This document shows, piece after piece, positions 50,101 to 59,297 of a DNA stretch of 64,000 nt. Below the pieces are notes generated by a model. The model was not told where the DNA came from and did not search any database. It saw only the letters and a list, made by a program, of their open reading frames with translations. Source of the DNA: Draconibacterium mangrovi (lineage in GTDB: Bacteria; Bacteroidota; Bacteroidia; Bacteroidales; Prolixibacteraceae); contig NZ_JAAAGB010000001.1 in NCBI RefSeq assembly GCF_010586825.1, positions 62,001-126,000 on the forward strand. Reading direction: 5' to 3'. Positions within the stretch are counted from its first letter, which is position 1. Each line of letters starts with the position of its first letter. The translations under genes were made by a program, and so were the position numbers.

Positions 50101-53100
50101 TTGTTTCCTGTGGCTGATTTTATTTGAGTAGGTTCGAAAACGGCCATTCCTCCGGTGTCGGAAATAATGCCATCGTAACCTTCTTTTTTAATCTGCTTGT
50201 CAACTGCTGAAATAGCCTTATCTCTCGATAAACCTTCTGCTACCTTAGAGGCTACAAGTGCTTCATATTTATCTGAATCAATGGGTTTTTCCATTCTCAG
50301 ATAAACCGGCATAACGCTCTGGTTTTTTCCTTTGCCAAAATATTCAGCTCCCGAAGCAGCTATACTTGCTGCACCACCTGTGTCGGCAAAGTAAAATTTA
50401 CTTTTACCCCAACCAACTTCCATGCGGCGGCCTTCTTTGTCCTGGGCTTTGGCTTTCGAAAATTCGTTAAAGTCTCTGGCGGTACCATGATATACCACCA
50501 TGGGGCTTCCATCCTCGTTAACAATTTTAGAATTACCAAACCAACTTTTAAACTCGGGTGTTTCGGTTTGGGGCGCAGCTTTACTTGAATAGAGAATGTC
50601 GCCTAAGAATCGGCTTTTACTTCTTCTCTGGCCTGTTCCAGTGCTTTGTGCTGGTCCATTTTTGGTTGTTTGTTGCAAATTTCGCGGTACTTGTCCGCTA
50701 CTGCTTTGGGTACTCCCATGTGCATCCGCATTGTTCCTGATTTCACTATTATTCGTTCCATATTCTTTAAATCTTCCGGTTACCCGGTGTAATGCAAATT
50801 GTAATGCTAAAGGTAATAAATTATAATCGACATTTCCCCTGAGTATATCATCTAATCGGTTATTATTTGATAAATTCTCTACCGAAAAAGCAATTAACTC
50901 ATTGGCTTGTGCCGACTTACTTTCAGTATGGTAATTTTTAGGAAGAATCCTTTGAATATATTTCTCTCCAATGGTATCATATAATTCAACCAGTTCAGCG
51001 TTAGAATATTCATTTCTTACTATACTGTGAGATATTTCATGCAACCATGTTTGGGCAATCTGCTCATGTGTATTGTTGGTTTCAGAAACAATATAAATTA
51101 TACCGGCGTTTTCAAGACCGTAAATTTCAACACCTTCTGAAATTTCTTTACGCATTAACTCAACCCTCTCCTTCGATACTCCTGCCTCTTCCATCAGATC
51201 GGGCAATTCGTTAAGCTCTTTTACCACCTCGGTTTTGGCAATATTTCCACTTAGCTTATTCAGGTAATTAACAAACCATTTTGTTGCTTCGTGTTTCTGG
51301 TCCAGTCCGTTCTTTCCACTTAAGTTGCGGGAAAAATTACTGTTCTTCGAAAACATTGGCATACCTTTTACCAAGGCTGTTTCCTTCATTTGCTCAGTAA
51401 TAGGAAGGGAAAGTTGTTGCGAATACCTAATTTCACCTTTTGATTCTTCTTTTAACTCGTAAAGGTTATCAAACTCTTGCTCTGTAAGTTCTGAATTTTT
51501 GAATCCAACACCATATTTGTTTTCTAGATGCTTCTTATATTCAATGAAATTTTTCCCTTTTTTTGAACCAAACTCAATCGGTTCAACCTTTGCCCCAAAC
51601 TTTTTACCCAATTTACCGGCCAATTTTGGAACAATTGAGTTATAGAAGGCTTTCATTCCTTCTCCGCCTACTTTAAGGTCATTCCCTTCGTATGTTACAG
51701 TTTTTGTAGTTAAAGGATTGCCATCAGATTCAATCTGTTTGCGTTCTAAATCGTTAACTGCTTTTTTAGCTAATTCTTTTCCTATGTAGTCCTCAATTTT
51801 TTCTTTAGGAATATTTGATGCTACCTCAATACCTTCACTATTATTGTCTGCGTGAATATCATACTTTCCATCTTTATTCATGCTAACATAAATAGCATCT
51901 ACCTGCTTACTCAAATCATAACGTTCAGCCTGTTGTTCTCCGGTAGTCCATGCAATACGGTCAAAACCATTTTCGGCTGCATAACGAATCATTCTGCGTA
52001 ATGCCAGGTTAACCCATTGGTCCGTTTTTTTGAATGGCATGTTGGGAACACTTCCAATATCTTTTGTATTAACCGCTAATCGTTCTTGTCGTAAATCCCA
52101 TAATTCATTACCAAGTTCGGGGTTTGTGGCTTGCATATCTACAATACTTCCGTATTGTTCTCTCATTATTGATTCAAGTTCAGCAAGTCTTTTAGCTTTG
52201 TCATCGGGGAATCCCTCACCTTTAAACCCTTTCTTCTTTCCTTTTTGCGCCCAATCCGATTGTATTTCTTCCAGAAATAATACTTTGTTACCTTCTGCAT
52301 CGGTTCGTTCGTTAAAACGAATGTGTGCTAAAATGTTTGGTTCGTCGAAGTGGGATGATTTAAAATCACCATTAGTATATCTGTTACCATATCGCTGATT
52401 GTATTCAACTGCAAGCGGATCTGTTGAACCTTCCTGCATAATTTCCTGACCGCGTTCTGAATAAGGGTCAATTCCTTTTTCAATTAAAAACTGATCGAGT
52501 GAAATTGCCTTTTCTTGTGGCATAGTCAGCAACAGTTCCTTGTAGTTTTCTCCTCCCGGAAGTTGATATTGATGGTATTTTGTTTCAGTAGCCGTGCCGT
52601 CATACTCTTTATCAACTCTGGAACTTAATTCATTGTAATAATTCAGGTCGTTTTCTGATAGTGATTCTTCACCATCTGTCATTACCTGATCTTCAAGTTC
52701 TTCATAGTCTTTCCGTTCTTGTTCTGTTAACTCGTTCGTAATTCGGCCTTTCTGAACTTCCTCAACCTCAATTTTATTCTCATCAATCCAATCCTGAATA
52801 TCTTGTGTGGTGATCGATGTTTTATTATCAATAAACTCTCCCCAATCCATCCAGTCCAATTCAGCTTGTTTGGCACCGTTTTTAAGCAACATGGCTTTCA
52901 TTTGTTCCGGTGTGCCTTTGTCTTGTTTAATACCGGCCAATGCTTTTTCTGTTGGAGAATAAAACACATCGCCTTTACGGAAAAGAATTGTATTCCCTTC
53001 ATCGTCGGTTTTCTCCTGTATCGTGTTAAACAATTGCTGGAACGCTTCATTTATTTCACCGGTTTCGGCTTCAAGCGGATAAGGGTAACTATCCATTTCC

Positions 53101-56100
53101 AAACCACCATCCGTAATCCAGTCGCCTATTTCCTTAAAATTGGCTAAGTAATCGTTCTGCTCATTAGTTGCTCCTAATTTTTCAATGATAAAATTTTCAA
53201 AGCTACGCGCTGTCATCTCAAGCATTTGCGACCAGTAACGTTTACTCCGGGTTTCGTCAAGTATTTCGCTGCGTTTTGGTAATCCCGAGGCTTTAATCTT
53301 GTCAACTACTGCCTGGAAAGCTTCGTGCATTTCTTTACGAATACGTTCGTCAGGTACTACATTGCGGCCATCAACAACAACTCCCTGTCGTGGTTTTTCG
53401 GTAAGGAAATCGTTTTTACCTCGTTTACGCGAGAAGTAGTTATCGAGCGCATGCCACCATTCGTGCGCCAAACTTCCGGCACCTGATCTTTTGGTTAAGT
53501 TAATAACCACTTGCCCCGATTCGTAGTGTGCCGAAGGCGCTTGTTTTCCACCGCTACCACGAGCTCCAAAGGCAAGGCCCAATTCTCCGCCAAGGCTTAT
53601 TGCTCTGGACGAAATATTAAGTGCTGTGGCTAAATCGCGTAAAGCATCGTAAGCATCATTCAGCGCATCTTGTCGCTCCTGGTTATTAACCCAATTACCA
53701 AACTGTACTCCCCTAAAACCAAATTCATTTGTAAATTCTTCAGGTGTTATATCCTTACCATTGCGGTAATCTGTTCCAACTCTGGCTCTGTTTGTTGAGC
53801 GACGTTCGTTAGGGTTTTTCTTCTTATTATCCCAGAGCTCCTGTAATTGAGCATGCTGGTTTTTAAGCATGGTAAATGCTTCCGATCTTTCCAGTCCATC
53901 TACTAAGCGTAACACTCCTGTAGCTGTTTTTTTACCAATAAAGAAGTTTTTCGTTTTGGTATCCTGGTAAACTGAAAACTTTGTTCCTTTCGATTTCTCT
54001 TTATTGTTCTCGATAAGCGATTTCAGCGCCTTGGCTGCATCTTCTATCGTTTTGTGGTCGGACAATATATATGGCGACTTAACGATTGAAATACGCTCTC
54101 CTTCACTATTAATAAATCGTTTAATTTCGTAAGCTCCGGTGTTTAAATCTACTTCTGGAAAACCAAACACTTCTTGGGTAATGCTAAATGTTTCCCACTT
54201 GCTGCTTATGGCTCCACGATCTGATTTTTTAAAAGCTTCAATAAGCTTTTTATCCATACCTTTTTCCGACAACAAATCAGAATAAACATTAATGGCTTCC
54301 TGCACCTGTTTGGCCCAACTCTCAATTTTGAATTTTTTGCGCGGTTTAGCAGGAATATTATCATACAGGAATTTAGTAACCAATGCTCCTTCTTTGGTTA
54401 ATAAACCTTCAGCTACCAACTTGGCAAAGTCGGGCCGTGGAAACGACTTCGATAAAGGTTTTGATACAATATCGTCTCGGGTAGTCCCTTGTAGGGTGCT
54501 GTAAATATCCTTTTTGGCTCCGGCAATCTTTTCACCAAAATCATCAATACGTTTTTCAGTAGTGGGAGAAGGCGACACACTGCCGGTAGGTTTAATTACA
54601 TCGGATAAAAACCTGGGTTCTTGATTCTTATTTGATTCTAAAACCGATTTATTTTGCTTTCTGTTGCTAACTACCTCATTATCTGTTAAATCTTTATTTG
54701 ATTCTGATTTGACTGTTGGTTCAGTAATTGAGGTTTGCCCCGAATTCTCAATAGCTGCAGTTTCACCGGCTTTGGTAAGCTGTTCAATTTCCTGTTCCTT
54801 CTTGGTAATTTCAGCTTTAATGCCTTCAACTACTTGTTGGGCATTAGCCATATCAAACTGTTCGTCAATAAACAACCCACCGGGTTTACTGGCAGTATCA
54901 CCAAATATCCCGTTGCGGCTGTTAATCTCAGCCTCCTTCTTCTTTAATCTGCTTTGTAGAGTAGTAAGCTCGGTTTGAGCTTTATCGATCTTTTCCTGAT
55001 TAGGATTTAAGCTTTCTTCTGTTGGTAATTGTGAAGGATTCTCCGGGCTATCACTGTCCGGCTTTCCCCGGTCCGTTCTGCCTCCTGTTCCGTCAGTTTC
55101 GCCATTTTCTGCTGAAACTGCTCCTTCGTTAATGTTTTCTTCTGTGTCATTGTCTAACAAAAATAGGTTATTTAATTCATTTTCAGAAGGTAATTCACCA
55201 TTATTTTCTAACTGATCATACATTTCGGCGTATGCTTCATTCATATTGGCAATATCCAGTCGTTCAGCTTCCATCATGGCTTCTGCCATTCGATTTTCCT
55301 GTTGCTCAATGTCGTTTACCTGGGCTTCTCCTATGGCAAGAATACGGTCTACCATTTCGGTCATAGTGGAATTACTCAATATAACATCGAGTACAGCATT
55401 GCGCCAAACGTTGGGCTCCCGGGCTTCCTGTTCAAAATCGGTTCCCGATACGGCTCCATCTTTAACCAATAACTCATCGATGGTTTGTGCATCGGCTTTT
55501 AGCATCCAGAAACGTTTATTCAATTCGCTTCTCGACCTCGGAAATAATTCACGTTTTATTTCGCCCCAATTCAATCGGTTTCCGCTAACAATGTATTGAA
55601 GAATATGCTGCTCTAAACTTAACGGTTCAATAGCCAGTGCCTTTGCCTTATTTTCTTTTCGTTGCTGTTTTTCTTCCGGCGAAAGTGTTGGCTGCTTTTT
55701 AATACGGGTTTGAACTAATTTACTAACCGGCTTACGTTTCGGGCCTTTTTTGCGGTCGTTCTGTCCGAGCCACTTTTTAAAGTCAGGCTTCTTCATTTCG
55801 GTAATAGCACCCAATCCCGGCCAGCTTTCTGAATAATTACTCAAATAAGCTTCCCGGGCTTCCTGTTCACTGTTAAAACCAAGCATAACCTTGTGTTCAT
55901 CAAACAGCATGGTTTTCGGATCTATCTGGTCAACTACATAAACTTTTTGACTGCGGTTGTTTGGTCCAAGGAAAACATCTACCTGGTCACCATCTTTTCC
56001 TTTGGTACGTTTAAAATAACCGTAGTTGTTATTCATCGTAACGCTCCACTTATTACCGCTCTGGTCTTTTCCGCTTCGGGTGCTTCCTGTTGGGTTTTCA

Positions 56101-59100
56101 ATGGTAATATCAAAACCACTAAACCGGGCATGGCCTTTTTTATAATTACCGGCCTCTTTTTGTCCTTCGGTAGGATTAGTGTTTACTTCGGCTTCTGCAC
56201 GTTGAACACTTTCTTTTTCATCGGCAATTTCACCGGCTTGCTGCAATTCATCACTAAGTAAACTTATTTGAGTTTCTTCGCCCAATCCTTCTGCCCGATC
56301 TTGTTCCTTTTTTTCCGGTACAGTTTCTCCCTGCTGTTCAACTTGCTCAGTTGTTCCCTGTTGCTGTTCTTCAGGTTTTTCATTGGCATTAGTTTCATCA
56401 GAAGTTAATTCAGCCAGGTTACTATCGGAGGCTGTTTGTTCTGTTTGTGGTGATATAGCACTACTATTATCTGATATTGTTTCGTTAACGATTCCATTTC
56501 CACCTTCAATAAATCTTCTCGGCTGATTGGCTTGTTCATTTGTTGTTACAATTGTATTTTCCTGTAAACTTTCTTCTATTTGCAAATCTCTATCATCCTG
56601 ACTATTAACTTTTTCAGAATTTGTTTCTGTCAACTTTTCAGATTTATTTTCTAAATTGTTTACCGATTCATCTTGCTTAGAAGATAACTGGGGCGGTGAT
56701 GTATTTTCGGGTAAAACAGTTATTCCTGTAGTTACAACCTGTTTAGTAGGTGCCACCCATGGAACAGAAGAAGGAATTTCTACTTCTTGTTGAGTTAATT
56801 GAATACGATGCTGCTGATCGTCGGGTAATGTGGCCCGAATTTCTTTCTCCGCTTTTACCGGATCCTGTCCCTGTTCTAATTGAATATTGAAGCTTCCGGC
56901 CTCGTCGATGGTGTATTTATAATTGTTCTTGCCTATTTTAACCGTATTAACAATCTGCGGTGCTACTGCTGGTTCAGTCGCAACATTTTCATTGGATTGC
57001 AAAGGCTGTTCGCTCCCCACCTGGGGGAAGCTGTCCGAAGGACTGAGGGGGTCAGCTTCGTTTACAACTTCTTCATTCTGCTGCGTGGCTGCCTCAAATT
57101 CTTTCTGAGACATTGTAATAGGATTAGCATCCAATGGCTGTCCATTTTCATCTATTGGTTGTAATCCAATATCACCTTCAATATCTCCAAGCACAAGATA
57201 AGGCTGTCCGTTAATGGTTACGCTTTGGTCCTTAATTTCTTGTTTAACCTGCTCCTGTTGCGCAAAACGCTGCATTTCGGCCTCCATAAATTCGTCAGGG
57301 GTAACCATCTCAGGCTCTCCCTGCACATCCGAAACTGCAATACCTTTTTTACCATTTGGAGAATTGGCATCGTAAACAATTAAAATCCCGTCCGCATCAT
57401 CCATTTTACCGGAAGAAACAAACCATTCATTATCTTCATCGTCTTTAATTCGCATTAACGAACCATCGCTGTGAAGATTCTGATTAATAAAATCGCTCAC
57501 CTGTGCCCGGTAAGTATCAGCCGGGTCTACGGTTGGAGTTTGCTGTTCCTGATTAACTGGCGATCCTACTACCTGTTCTGCATCCTGCTGCTTGTTCCAA
57601 CGGTTAAGCGTTGAAATGTAGTTAATAACAGCTCCCTGAGCTTCTTTATTACCTAATCCATTAATAATACCAAACAGTTGTTGCCCCTGTTGCTCAATAC
57701 TTATCTCAGGATTGTTCAAAATTTCATTTATCTGGTTCCTTGCCGGTTCCGGTACATTGTCGTTAAAAAGTTTTGCAGCTGCTGCATCTTCTCTGTCCTG
57801 TTGCATTCCTTCACCATAAGCACTGATAGCCGACACAGCCGTATTGGTTATGCCCATGGCCTTACCCATGGCTAAAACAGTTAAGAACGTAGTTAACTGC
57901 TGAGGACCATCGAACATTTCTTTAAATTCCGAATCACCAACAAGAATTGCATTGGCCGGAATATTCACCCATTCTTCCAGGTATTCCAATGGGGCACCAT
58001 TCCAACCTACTGCCTTTGTAAATTTACCAAAGTTTTCTGCGGCTCTTTTCCCTGCTGGTCCAAACATGCGCTCGGCAATTCGGGCCTTTGGTAATTTCTG
58101 ATAGTATTTAGTGGCCTCAATTCCTTCTCCAAGTCGCTCTGTTAATACTTCAAGTGCTCCACTTGTCCAGCCTTTATAAATGGCCTCAAGTGGCTTTTCT
58201 GCTGTGCTTTTATCAAAACCGATATTACCGTTAGCATCTTTTGTGGTTTGTCCAAGCGATCTGTCAACTATACCAGTGTATGTTTGCGGCATTAGTGCCG
58301 AAGCTGCATAAGCACCCGCAACTTCTCCTGCCCCCTTAGCTGCAATCGATCCTATTTTTTTGCCTAAATATTTCTCAGCGCCTTTTAAAAGTGATTGTGT
58401 AACAGCTTTTCGTCCTGCAGTTCCGGATCCTCTTGTTGCTGCAAACTGAGCAAGCCATGGAATCATATCGGTAACACTTTTACCAACCTGGTAACCCTGT
58501 TTGGCATCTTGCACCGGGAATGCCATATTTACTTCCTCATTAGTTCGCCAGGCATCAAGCAATAATAATTCTGGCTTTGTTAAGGGCTCATTGTTATCAA
58601 TCTTGTTGGCTACTTTCTTAAGCTTTACGGCTGTGGTTAAATCAGTGGCTCCAAGCGTCCAGAAATTACGGTCTTTTAAGGCGTCTCCTACTCCCGTCCC
58701 TCCATTGCCGGAAACAGCCTGTGCCTGTCGTAAACTTCTGTTATAAAGATTTCGGGCTAAATATTCAGTGTCATCAACATCTCCCGAAAAGGCTTTATCT
58801 AAAAGCCCATCATTACGAGTGCGATCAGTAATGCCCTGGTCGAGCTGTGTTATTTTGGCTGATATGCCGGTTAATAACTCATCCCTATTCCCAGAGAAGT
58901 TTGTTTCGGCTTGTCTCGAACCAATATTATCCGCAGCAACGCTTTGCGCAACTTGTTTTGCCGTACCAACATCCATTCCCATTGCCGAACGAGGATTACT
59001 TTTAAAAGTATCCTTCATTTCCTCCATATTCTCCGGCGATGATAAAGGCTGTGTGGTATTACTACTCATATCCGGGTAATCGTAAAGTGCTTTTGCGTTT

Positions 59101-59288
59101 GGAACATCCTTTAAAAAGTCATTCACTTTCTCCTTTGGAATTCCAAGCTTTTTACCATTTACCTCGTAAGCATAAACAGGTGCTGCATTGGGCATCGATT
59201 TCAGAAAAGAATCGTTTTTTTCTTGTGGAATAGCATAAAGTTTACCATCAACTGAATAAGTATTTATGTTGTTCTTCTGTGGTTCCAT
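47118..59288 (-). CDS. Giant polyvalent (multi-domain) phage protein
   Basis: At 4056 residues this is by far the largest gene. Domains seen, with positions from nucleotide offsets: two short N-terminal repeats (about 8-75); Gln/Glu-rich low complexity (about 560-1045); pyrophosphatase-like polyvalent domain (about 1050-1170, GHARFSGFDITIENP, GDQVDVFLGPNN); metallopeptidase-like LAHEWWHALDNYF near 1941; second HExxH, WLHEISHSIV, near 2748; ART-like domain (about 2915-3060, VVYHGTARDF, FEPTQIKSATG); and an LPD38-like C-terminus (about 3100-3900). Such proteins are packaged and injected with phage DNA to act early in the new host. A dispersed element is inserted in frame near residues 745-762. 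Confidence 0.85.
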   Translation of the reverse strand: MEPQKNNINTYSVDGKLYAIPQEKNDSFLKSMPNAAPVYAYEVNGKKLGIPKEKVNDFLKDVPNAKALYDYPDMSSNTTQPLSSPENMEEMKDTFKSNPRSAMGMDVGTAKQVAQSVAADNIGSRQAETNFSGNRDELLTGISAKITQLDQGITDRTRNDGLLDKAFSGDVDDTEYLARNLYNRSLRQAQAVSGNGGTGVGDALKDRNFWTLGATDLTTAVKLKKVANKIDNNEPLTKPELLLLDAWRTNEEVNMAFPVQDAKQGYQVGKSVTDMIPWLAQFAATRGSGTAGRKAVTQSLLKGAEKYLGKKIGSIAAKGAGEVAGAYAASALMPQTYTGIVDRSLGQTTKDANGNIGFDKSTAEKPLEAIYKGWTSGALEVLTERLGEGIEATKYYQKLPKARIAERMFGPAGKRAAENFGKFTKAVGWNGAPLEYLEEWVNIPANAILVGDSEFKEMFDGPQQLTTFLTVLAMGKAMGITNTAVSAISAYGEGMQQDREDAAAAKLFNDNVPEPARNQINEILNNPEISIEQQGQQLFGIINGLGNKEAQGAVINYISTLNRWNKQQDAEQVVGSPVNQEQQTPTVDPADTYRAQVSDFINQNLHSDGSLMRIKDDEDNEWFVSSGKMDDADGILIVYDANSPNGKKGIAVSDVQGEPEMVTPDEFMEAEMQRFAQQEQVKQEIKDQSVTINGQPYLVLGDIEGDIGLQPIDENGQPLDANPITMSQKEFEAATQQNEEVVNEADPLSPSDSFPQVGSEQPLQSNENVATEPAVAPQIVNTVKIGKNNYKYTIDEAGSFNIQLEQGQDPVKAEKEIRATLPDDQQHRIQLTQQEVEIPSSVPWVAPTKQVVTTGITVLPENTSPPQLSSKQDESVNNLENKSEKLTETNSEKVNSQDDRDLQIEESLQENTIVTTNEQANQPRRFIEGGNGIVNETISDNSSAISPQTEQTASDSNLAELTSDETNANEKPEEQQQGTTEQVEQQGETVPEKKEQDRAEGLGEETQISLLSDELQQAGEIADEKESVQRAEAEVNTNPTEGQKEAGNYKKGHARFSGFDITIENPTGSTRSGKDQSGNKWSVTMNNNYGYFKRTKGKDGDQVDVFLGPNNRSQKVYVVDQIDPKTMLFDEHKVMLGFNSEQEAREAYLSNYSESWPGLGAITEMKKPDFKKWLGQNDRKKGPKRKPVSKLVQTRIKKQPTLSPEEKQQRKENKAKALAIEPLSLEQHILQYIVSGNRLNWGEIKRELFPRSRSELNKRFWMLKADAQTIDELLVKDGAVSGTDFEQEAREPNVWRNAVLDVILSNSTMTEMVDRILAIGEAQVNDIEQQENRMAEAMMEAERLDIANMNEAYAEMYDQLENNGELPSENELNNLFLLDNDTEENINEGAVSAENGETDGTGGRTDRGKPDSDSPENPSQLPTEESLNPNQEKIDKAQTELTTLQSRLKKKEAEINSRNGIFGDTASKPGGLFIDEQFDMANAQQVVEGIKAEITKKEQEIEQLTKAGETAAIENSGQTSITEPTVKSESNKDLTDNEVVSNRKQNKSVLESNKNQEPRFLSDVIKPTGSVSPSPTTEKRIDDFGEKIAGAKKDIYSTLQGTTRDDIVSKPLSKSFPRPDFAKLVAEGLLTKEGALVTKFLYDNIPAKPRKKFKIESWAKQVQEAINVYSDLLSEKGMDKKLIEAFKKSDRGAISSKWETFSITQEVFGFPEVDLNTGAYEIKRFINSEGERISIVKSPYILSDHKTIEDAAKALKSLIENNKEKSKGTKFSVYQDTKTKNFFIGKKTATGVLRLVDGLERSEAFTMLKNQHAQLQELWDNKKKNPNERRSTNRARVGTDYRNGKDITPEEFTNEFGFRGVQFGNWVNNQERQDALNDAYDALRDLATALNISSRAISLGGELGLAFGARGSGGKQAPSAHYESGQVVINLTKRSGAGSLAHEWWHALDNYFSRKRGKNDFLTEKPRQGVVVDGRNVVPDERIRKEMHEAFQAVVDKIKASGLPKRSEILDETRSKRYWSQMLEMTARSFENFIIEKLGATNEQNDYLANFKEIGDWITDGGLEMDSYPYPLEAETGEINEAFQQLFNTIQEKTDDEGNTILFRKGDVFYSPTEKALAGIKQDKGTPEQMKAMLLKNGAKQAELDWMDWGEFIDNKTSITTQDIQDWIDENKIEVEEVQKGRITNELTEQERKDYEELEDQVMTDGEESLSENDLNYYNELSSRVDKEYDGTATETKYHQYQLPGGENYKELLLTMPQEKAISLDQFLIEKGIDPYSERGQEIMQEGSTDPLAVEYNQRYGNRYTNGDFKSSHFDEPNILAHIRFNERTDAEGNKVLFLEEIQSDWAQKGKKKGFKGEGFPDDKAKRLAELESIMREQYGSIVDMQATNPELGNELWDLRQERLAVNTKDIGSVPNMPFKKTDQWVNLALRRMIRYAAENGFDRIAWTTGEQQAERYDLSKQVDAIYVSMNKDGKYDIHADNNSEGIEVASNIPKEKIEDYIGKELAKKAVNDLERKQIESDGNPLTTKTVTYEGNDLKVGGEGMKAFYNSIVPKLAGKLGKKFGAKVEPIEFGSKKGKNFIEYKKHLENKYGVGFKNSELTEQEFDNLYELKEESKGEIRYSQQLSLPITEQMKETALVKGMPMFSKNSNFSRNLSGKNGLDQKHEATKWFVNYLNKLSGNIAKTEVVKELNELPDLMEEAGVSKERVELMRKEISEGVEIYGLENAGIIYIVSETNNTHEQIAQTWLHEISHSIVRNEYSNAELVELYDTIGEKYIQRILPKNYHTESKSAQANELIAFSVENLSNNNRLDDILRGNVDYNLLPLALQFALHRVTGRFKEYGTNNSEIRNNADAHGSTQSSSGQVPRNLQQTTKNGPAQSTGTGQRRSKSRFLGDILYSSKAAPQTETPEFKSWFGNSKIVNEDGSPMVVYHGTARDFNEFSKAKAQDKEGRRMEVGWGKSKFYFADTGGAASIAASGAEYFGKGKNQSVMPVYLRMEKPIDSDKYEALVASKVAEGLSRDKAISAVDKQIKKEGYDGIISDTGGMAVFEPTQIKSATGNNGGFDPNNPDIRFKKKTPPPKEPGDSNFLGDHLEEAGKRYNERETARNFKEWIGYVRQSWQDKNLPIRKLEEEVQKRGGRIWNKTKPYRDINLSFGRMERLYRDFHEENMVPVLEAISELVKASKINHDYIIPYIYAKHAEERNRSMRMEEYDRWLEVKEADGEKVSTKERNEKLDQLDKKDYSGVSSFSDEDIKPDDLANMMVEEFEQHIDQKYIDNLWEAVNKASGTILDHWLKGGQISQKQYNHYKSQYKYFVPLRGWRHGLAKTLRYHSSNGFGRSLRHSEGRTSLADNPLSNMEAVAFKAIGERVNNEVNQSLLNLVMANYDRDKFSDLYSVKKVYYIRDTEINPETHEQEEVWVPTIEKPSKELFDSGDVKTEYYKEHMKLRSGFESSEHEVIIKRDGGDVAVVFPDEYLSTAQSFNRQNTIFKVLGKFYDSSDLDRLSKITGAGGLTNFMKAMFTSSNPVFPFTNFFRDVPEAAFSMLIGEGNPRVMKNVPKAMATVRRYLYGKPTGNVLDKQFQDFYHIGGATGYTHEKTPQEIEKDLKKELKRILQKGTFKGATVNQLVGALNAFQKWNQLFEDTTRFAVYLSSLEAGNSKEDAAMHAKEASVNFNRKGKVSKVVDSVWAFFNVAIQAAQKNFKLAKDHPGRFTAVAGSVAMLGFFEAMLNDMFDDDDDYYDINDWVRRNYANFKLGDKYIRIPLPQFWRGFHSMGVIAYDLFAKGKTTGKQATYDTVLNFIGGLSPIDIPGFWVEGEFKLTPLVPTYYKPIQELIDNRNFMQSRIYKEPYTKKLEEQLASSTLHKKNVNPAIKMITDFLARDIGGRYGNLKFDVKDGKVKDLNWWLDWNPSKIEHIITSYLGGSGKAVSDMVTTLVQLFSSEEEVDIDNVPFINAFIRNTPDSKWSVIGKYYDYRDISEKFGAVEDYAYRERDVEKLEQLSSDQLKVMNALFSMYDDQITDLIKKIGMDSEEGAKEVTQLMQEAVTEVEKIINE
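57002..57054 (+). repeat. Dispersed palindromic element, copy 5 (inside the giant gene)
   Basis: AAGGCTGTTCG, CTCCCCACCTGGGGGAAG, then GTCCGAAGGAC and GAGGGGGTCA. Read on the gene strand it encodes DPLSPSDSFPQVGSEQPL without shifting the frame, inside the low-complexity Gln/Glu-rich region. Confidence 0.85.
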
Positions 59289-59297
59289 TCGTTCTGT

